From the IMG/VR virus record IMGVR_UViG_3300025132_000312, positions 1 through 23,351 of that record: a stretch of 23,351 nt of DNA; one strand, given 5' to 3'. How positions within the stretch are numbered: position 1 is the first letter of the stretch; every line of letters begins with the position of its first letter. The translations under genes and the position numbers were made by a program. The notes beneath the pieces were generated by a model. That model saw nothing but the letters and a program-made list of their open reading frames with translations, searched no databases and had not been told where the DNA came from. The DNA comes from a virus. Positions 18,684-23,351 of this stretch are shown here, one piece after another.

Positions 18684-21049
18684 TTTTCTAATTTTTCAAT
18701 TCTTAATTTTAAATCTTCTATTATAGTTTGTTGTTCTTGGATGGCTTTTGTTAAAACCGCAGTTAATTGCGAATAGTTTACTGCTTCTTTTTGGATTCCT
18801 TTTGATTCATCTTTAGTATCAACTTGGGAATAACTTACAAATCTTTCATCGGGAAAATCTTCTGCAATAAAACCAACTTGTTTTTGATCATTAGATTTTA
18901 AATTATATTTTACGGGATTTAAAGAAAGAATAAAATCTAACCCAATATCAATCTTTTCTACATCTTTTTTATATCTTATAGAACTGCTTTTTTTACAAAT
19001 AAAACCCGAAGAATTTAACACTAAATCTGTTCCGCTATCTGTTGCGATTAATCCCGCATATACCGCACCATCGTTACGAGCGTGAAGAACACCATAGCCA
19101 TCGCTATTAAGAGTTACAAAAATATATTTTGCACTTGTTGTGGAATCCCCCATCATATATACCTTATAATCTGAGTGTGGGTCACGATTAATGCCGATAT
19201 TTCCTGTTGTATAGCCTATTTTAAAAACATCTCCTTTATTTCTGCTATTAATTACATAAGCATCATCACTAGCATTATTATAAGTTTGCCATCTGTAATT
19301 TGTGCTAACTCCATCAGTTGTAAGTAATGTAGATTGTGAATATATATGATTGCTAAAATTAGCATCACCCCCCGATGAGATGGTGAGTTTTGTTGAAGGA
19401 GCAGCATTGTTAGATGTTTGAAATTGTAAATCTGCATAATTTCCCGCAGTTGATTGAGTAGATATAATTCTTGCACATCTATCATTATCTCCTGCGTTTA
19501 CATAAAAATCAAGTGATATTCCTGTTCCTGATGCAGTGTGTGCGTTATTATATAATCCTAATCCTCTAGTTATGCTTCCACTACTATCATTTTTTACATT
19601 TAATTTAGATAAAACTTGAGTAGTTCCAATACCTACACTACCATCCGATGATTTAATAGTCATCCTCCTAATATTTGCCGTTGAAAAAACTAAATTTGAT
19701 ACTTCGGCTCTGATTACTAATTCTCCTAAACTTGCATCACTTAATATACTACTTCCTGTTCCGCCCATTCTTCCGTAAAGCGTACTATCTGAATGGTATA
19801 GCATAATACCATAATTAGCATCTGTTCGGCTAGTTTTTAATTCTAAAAGTTCAGAAGATGTGCCATTTGTGAAAGTAGAAACACCCACTGAGGAGATGTT
19901 AAGTCTAGATGTACCAACAGTAGTTAAGTGTAATTTATCATTAGCGTGATCATAATAAATTCCTCCTCTATAAGGTTCATTGCCTGTTGTCCCTTGAGCA
20001 AAATACAATGCACCATTAGTATTATCTGCAGTTACTATTGTTATTCCTCCTTCACCACTTGCTTGTTTTACAACAAGATTATCTGCTCCACTGTAATAAT
20101 CTGTTGGAGTTGCTCCAATACCCACATTACCACTACTATCAACTTGTAATCTAACATTCCCATCACCATCCGAAATGATAATGTTGTTAGATGATCCGCT
20201 TATATCTATTCCTCCAAAATTTCCTGTAAATGATCCAATTATTACATTTTTTGATCCTGTTGAAATTGCAGAACCCGAACTATTACCCAAAAAAGTGTTA
20301 TTGCTTCCTGTAGTTATCCTTCCCGAATCTGTTCCTATAAAAGTATTTGACGAACCGCTTGATAAAGTAATTCCCGATTCCTGACCAATAGCAGTATTCT
20401 TATCTCCTGTTGTAACATTTTTTAAACTATCAAAACCAATAGCAGTATTATCCTCTCCTTCAGTTAATTCAAATAAAGCACTTTGACCTACACCCACATT
20501 ACTTTGTCCAATAGTTAATTTGTCAAGAACATTATTTCCAAAAGCAACATTATTTGCGCCTGTAGTAACTCTTTGCATATTGCCGAATCCAAAACCGCAA
20601 TTACTTGATCCTGTTACATTAACAATATTTCCTCCACCTATATTATAAGAAGTTGTGTCAGTACCTGCATTATTTTTTTGTAATAATGATATAGCATTAC
20701 TGACTATTGACATTGCGGGATCACTCCTTAATTGATCAGATGTATTATTCCATACTGCAATAGTATTTAAAGTAATCGTTCCTGTTTTTATAACATCTCC
20801 ACTTGCATCAGCTACCCAAGATAATGTACCACTCCCATCAGTTTTTAAAATTTGGTTTGCAGAACCATCAGTTGTTGGAAATTCGTATTCATTATAAAAG
20901 TTTATTTTGCTAGTGCTTAAATATAACTTAGACCCATTTCCACTCCCATCTGTTATTTGAGCAAGTGATGATGTTAATACACCATTGCCTGTTGTTTTTA
21001 ACAAGCCTTGATAAGTTTGTGAAATTTGTTGATTAAATAAACTAGCCAT
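18680..21049 (-). CDS. tail fibre with YadA-like repeats and S74 autochaperone
   Basis: 789 residues, the receptor-binding fibre. An N-terminal virion-binding part (about 1-100) is followed by about six repeats of 21-26 residues at 149-295 with the theme 'T.G..N..IG..S' (NTAIGFDSL, NTAIGQESG, NTFIGTDSG, NTFLGNSSG), as in YadA-head beta rolls. Then comes a long Ser/Thr/Gly/Asn beta region. The C-terminal 102 residues are a Peptidase_S74 intramolecular chaperone: SSSIRYKKDVEKI with predicted cut before S689 and K694 as its partner, ILSLNPVKYNL, QVGFIAEDFPD, and a final coiled coil (IIEDLKLRIEKLEK). The chaperone drives trimer folding and then cuts itself off. Its place between head connector and lysis genes is unusual. 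Confidence 0.9.
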   Translation of the reverse strand: MASLFNQQISQTYQGLLKTTGNGVLTSSLAQITDGSGNGSKLYLSTSKINFYNEYEFPTTDGSANQILKTDGSGTLSWVADASGDVIKTGTITLNTIAVWNNTSDQLRSDPAMSIVSNAISLLQKNNAGTDTTSYNIGGGNIVNVTGSSNCGFGFGNMQRVTTGANNVAFGNNVLDKLTIGQSNVGVGQSALFELTEGEDNTAIGFDSLKNVTTGDKNTAIGQESGITLSSGSSNTFIGTDSGRITTGSNNTFLGNSSGSAISTGSKNVIIGSFTGNFGGIDISGSSNNIIISDGDGNVRLQVDSSGNVGIGATPTDYYSGADNLVVKQASGEGGITIVTADNTNGALYFAQGTTGNEPYRGGIYYDHANDKLHLTTVGTSRLNISSVGVSTFTNGTSSELLELKTSRTDANYGIMLYHSDSTLYGRMGGTGSSILSDASLGELVIRAEVSNLVFSTANIRRMTIKSSDGSVGIGTTQVLSKLNVKNDSSGSITRGLGLYNNAHTASGTGISLDFYVNAGDNDRCARIISTQSTAGNYADLQFQTSNNAAPSTKLTISSGGDANFSNHIYSQSTLLTTDGVSTNYRWQTYNNASDDAYVINSRNKGDVFKIGYTTGNIGINRDPHSDYKVYMMGDSTTSAKYIFVTLNSDGYGVLHARNDGAVYAGLIATDSGTDLVLNSSGFICKKSSSIRYKKDVEKIDIGLDFILSLNPVKYNLKSNDQKQVGFIAEDFPDERFVSYSQVDTKDESKGIQKEAVNYSQLTAVLTKAIQEQQTIIEDLKLRIEKLEK

Positions 21050-21112
21050 TCTTTTTTAGTTTTAATAAAAACTTTTTTAATTTCTTAATATTCTCTGCTT
21101 TTGGTTTATAGC

Positions 21113-21622
21113 TTATAGTACCCATCCGTTGAAAGTTGCGTCATAACTTGGATAAATATCATCATTTGTATTTGTGGTGTATTCTGGAAATTTAGACTGA
21201 TTAAAACACATATAATCTATGAATCTTCTTGTGTACCATTCAGCATGTGTTCTTTCTTTTTCTACTAAAAAATCAATTTCATTTTTACTAACTGATTCTG
21301 AATTTTCAGCAGTATGTTTATACACCCCTCCGTTACGCAATTGATAGGCAGCATAGGGATAATAATCAACCTGTGCCCAATGTATTAACATAGGTTGTAT
21401 ATACTCGTTTAAAAGTGTCTTATAATCAGCATTAGCAGGTAAATCAATATCTGTTGGAATAAGAGCAGTAATTTTATCGTACAACTTAGTTCCTAGATAA
21501 TTTTGAATAGTTATCTCTTGAGCAATCTTAATAAATTGTATGAATTTATCTGTGTCAACATTTCCATCCATTATTGAATTTCTGACTAAATCTGTACGAT
21601 TAATAAATAGTTTTGTAGCCAT
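21113..21622 (-). CDS. DUF6712-like head-tail connector protein
   Basis: 169 residues, helical and acidic. N-terminus LFINRTDLVRNSIMDGNVD, a helix-rich centre with IQNYLGTKLYDKIT (about 37-50) and LLNEYIQPMLIHWAQVDYYP, and C-terminal TRRFIDYMCFNQSKFPEYT. The pattern 'Q...LG..L...I..........Y..L....I.P.L....' is that of gp6-like adaptors under the portal, and the 'C.N...FPEY' end is one I know from DUF6712. It starts on the last base of the previous gene's stop. It would form the first ring below the portal. Confidence 0.75.
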   Translation of the reverse strand: MATKLFINRTDLVRNSIMDGNVDTDKFIQFIKIAQEITIQNYLGTKLYDKITALIPTDIDLPANADYKTLLNEYIQPMLIHWAQVDYYPYAAYQLRNGGVYKHTAENSESVSKNEIDFLVEKERTHAEWYTRRFIDYMCFNQSKFPEYTTNTNDDIYPSYDATFNGWVL

Positions 21623-22650
21623 TAGTATTTATATTTTAGTGATCCATGATTAGGTAAATCAAATGTTGCTCTTTTTGCATCTTTACTTCCAAAAGGATTC
21701 CTTATGTAACTTTTAGGAATTGTTCCTGTTTTCCTGTAATTTTTTAAGTTTTCACTTACATCAGCACCTTTTTTTCTTCTATACAATACTTGTTTCCAAG
21801 CGTGACGACAATAACAACCACCCTTGTATTTAAATAAATCATAAGAATCTTTTCCTTTAGGGCTAAATTGACCATTTACTTCATCTCTACTTGCTCTATC
21901 AATATCTTCAATAGTATAAACAATTCCTTTTTTAGACAAATCCATCATTTTTTTACAAAAATCTCTTGTTTTGTAACTGCTTTTACGTTTCATTTTACCT
22001 GTGGCTTTGTCATACACTTTTTGAATAGACTTTGCTTTAGATTTTTTATAATATTGATAGCGTATTTTATAATTATTACTATCTATATAACTATAAGAAC
22101 TTCCATCATTTTTGGATTTTATAGGTTCAGATAATCCTACTATTTTTCTTATTTTATTTAAAGTTGTTTCCTTATTTACAAGACAAGCATTTACCCATTC
22201 TTCATTAGACAAATTCTCATCTGAAACATCTCTAACATCTGTAATAATCCACTCATCATTTACAACTTCACCTTTTAAGTTTTCTAAAATTAAATGTCCT
22301 TGCTCATCACTTAATTCGGGTGCTTCTTCTTTTGCTTTTATAGGTACACAATTAGGAACTTTCTTTCCGTTCTTAGTTTTCATACCAATCATTTCATACC
22401 CATCATAACAAGGTGCTTTTAAGTTTATAGCTTCATTATGATCTTTACATGGCATGTGCCAAATCTTTCCATCTTCTTCGTGTTCGTGCGAACCCTTGCA
22501 TCCTAATACTTCAGATACTTCTTCAGCCTCTTCTTTAGTTTCATATACAGTTTGACCATCAATTTGTTTTAAACTAATCTTGGACATTTGTATTCCAGTC
22601 TCTTCTTCTATTTCTAATGGAAAAGCCGGTGCTATTTTGTTAACAGGCAT
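21622..22650 (-). CDS. head structural protein with capsid-maturation-type motifs
   Basis: 342 residues. Seen: LGCKGSHEHEEDGKIWHMPC at 49-68 with C51, H55, C68, H71 (possible metal site), then PCYDGYEMIGMKTKNGKKVP at 80-99 and NCVP. The 'CYxGYExIGxKxKNGxxVPNCVP' theme is familiar from phage head proteins linked to XkdF-type prohead proteases. A C-terminal segment DFCKKMMDLSKKGIVYTIED (about 229-248) with a Cys-rich basic GGCYCRHAWKQVLYRRKK (281-298) is another known flavophage head theme. No protease triad is visible, so it looks like the C-terminal half of such a protein acting alone. It starts one base after the upstream stop. Confidence 0.6.
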   Translation of the reverse strand: MPVNKIAPAFPLEIEEETGIQMSKISLKQIDGQTVYETKEEAEEVSEVLGCKGSHEHEEDGKIWHMPCKDHNEAINLKAPCYDGYEMIGMKTKNGKKVPNCVPIKAKEEAPELSDEQGHLILENLKGEVVNDEWIITDVRDVSDENLSNEEWVNACLVNKETTLNKIRKIVGLSEPIKSKNDGSSYSYIDSNNYKIRYQYYKKSKAKSIQKVYDKATGKMKRKSSYKTRDFCKKMMDLSKKGIVYTIEDIDRASRDEVNGQFSPKGKDSYDLFKYKGGCYCRHAWKQVLYRRKKGADVSENLKNYRKTGTIPKSYIRNPFGSKDAKRATFDLPNHGSLKYKY

Positions 22651-22651
22651 T

Positions 22652-23351
22652 TTAAGTCCCCCCTACCTTAAATAACTTACCAAAATTATTTTGACACTCA
22701 TTTCCATCTTTATCATGTGGTGAATCTGTTCTCAATCTTCTTCTTATATCATATGAGTATTCGCCAAGATTTGAAAACTTCAGCCCATCAAGGATTTTTC
22801 TTTGCGCATGCTTTACAATATCTTCGTTGTTTTCTTCCTCATTGGGGGGATCTCGATCATTATTCTTGTAAAATGAAACAAATAGTTTTCTTGCTTCACT
22901 CTTTGAGTCATTAAACACCTTATCAAGTTGATTTGGAGACAATGGATTCTCATCATCTCCGGAATCTCTTTCGGCATCTGAGCCTAAAGCGAACAAAAAA
23001 TTGTTGTATGAGTAGATCATAATGATAGAAGGTAGTTTTTTAATCTGCAATACATTGTCTACAAGGTGTTTAAAGTTTTTAGTCTCAACCAATTTATCTA
23101 TATAGCACTTCAAGTCTTGATTCAAGTTATTATCAGAATTCAGTAATTCTTCCATTTTTACGTCTAAAATATCTTGTTCATAAGAGCATATAGGGAAAGA
23201 GTATTTGGTTGCTTGAAGCGTTCTCTGACGTGAATCTGTTTGGAATGTTGCGGGGCTTTGCACAAAGCTGCGTTGTCTCCGAGAAGACTGGTTTATGGAT
23301 AGGTTTAATTCTGTTCCTTCTGGTGGTATGTAACACAGACGAACACCATAT
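22652..23351 (-). CDS. partial virion protein cut by the window edge
   Basis: An open frame runs off the right edge; 232 residues are visible and there is no stop to the window end. The upstream part reads YGVRLCYIPPEGTELNLSIN, so the GTG at 23263 is not needed as a start. Remaining text: SYEQDILDVKMEELLNSD at about 54-71, a hydrophobic LPSIIMIYSYNNFLFALGS at about 104-122, acidic linkers, and RRRLRTDSPHDKDGNE near the end. It is unlike the other genes in residue use (Arg- and Asp-rich) and DNA is more GC-rich near the edge. I do not recognise it. Its place directly before head genes suggests a capsid or portal-region protein. Confidence 0.6.
   Translation of the reverse strand, partial: YGVRLCYIPPEGTELNLSINQSSRRQRSFVQSPATFQTDSRQRTLQATKYSFPICSYEQDILDVKMEELLNSDNNLNQDLKCYIDKLVETKNFKHLVDNVLQIKKLPSIIMIYSYNNFLFALGSDAERDSGDDENPLSPNQLDKVFNDSKSEARKLFVSFYKNNDRDPPNEEENNEDIVKHAQRKILDGLKFSNLGEYSYDIRRRLRTDSPHDKDGNECQNNFGKLFKVGGT

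Noticed and set aside
19252-19485. Second minus-strand frame inside the tail fibre
   Set aside because: It lies wholly within the fibre gene and its translation is Leu/Met/Ile-rich low-complexity text, as expected of an out-of-frame reading of Ser/Thr-rich codons.
18680-21049. Diversity-generating retroelement acting on the fibre
   Set aside because: There is no reverse transcriptase gene and no second copy of a fibre segment in the window that could be a template repeat.
21058-21073. Inverted repeat AGTTTTAATAAAAACT between connector and fibre genes
   Set aside because: All A/T-rich stem with a T tract only on the plus strand, where there are no genes; chance is likely in such AT-rich DNA.

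Overview
The window is a contiguous piece of a tailed double-stranded DNA phage genome. The host is probably a member of Bacteroidota, most likely a marine or aquatic flavobacterium. This rests on several observations: very low GC; gene families typical of Bacteroidota phages (DUF6712-type connector, the tail assembly chaperone pair, M15 endolysin, the small proteins beside it); almost no Shine-Dalgarno sequences, with A/C-rich leaders instead; and promoter-like elements resembling the Bacteroidota TTTG / TAnnTTTG consensus. All of these are inferences from reading, not database results. Every gene I can support lies on the minus strand, so transcription runs from the right end (23351) to the left end (1). 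Plus-strand open frames are shadows. No tRNA, rRNA, CRISPR array, integrase, transposase or reverse transcriptase was seen. No gene-free stretch exceeds about 175 bases.

Layout in transcription order: (1) 23351-21113, end of the head module: a partial virion protein cut by the window edge, a head protein with the CYDGYEMIG / KVPNCVP motif, and a DUF6712-like connector. (2) 21049-18168, a 789-residue tail fibre with YadA-head-like repeats and an S74 self-cleaving chaperone, plus two small accessory proteins. (3) 18208-17006, lysis cassette: M15 peptidase endolysin, a 44-residue protein and two single-span membrane proteins (holin/spanin candidates). (4) 16945-13001, recombination and replication: NinG, ERF annealing protein, SSB-like protein, RepA-like ATPase, a small sigma factor, a PD-(D/E)XK nuclease-like protein and small ORFs. 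(5) 12999-9114, many tiny genes with zinc knuckles, a 5'-3' exonuclease, an orphan cytosine-5 methyltransferase and a DnaA domain IV-like protein. (6) 9094-7624, terminase small and large subunits. (7) 7550-14, tail module: chaperone pair made by -1 frameshifting, tail completion proteins, two large tail/baseplate proteins and the tape measure.

The genes are tightly packed; many junctions are ATGA or TAATG overlaps, implying translational coupling. Three near-identical leader/promoter elements (before 16383, 12694 and 7550) and five intrinsic terminators on the same strand divide the otherwise continuous gene row into transcription units. A phage-encoded sigma factor in the first of these units may be what reads them.

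Best observations: a clear -1 programmed frameshift (A AAA AAT at 6278-6272) that extends the tail chaperone and closes the gap to the next gene; the shared promoter family together with the sigma factor; about a dozen small genes missed by a length cut-off; and a G7-TAA-G7 tract with a hairpin upstream of ninG. I did not find a convincing new defence system.
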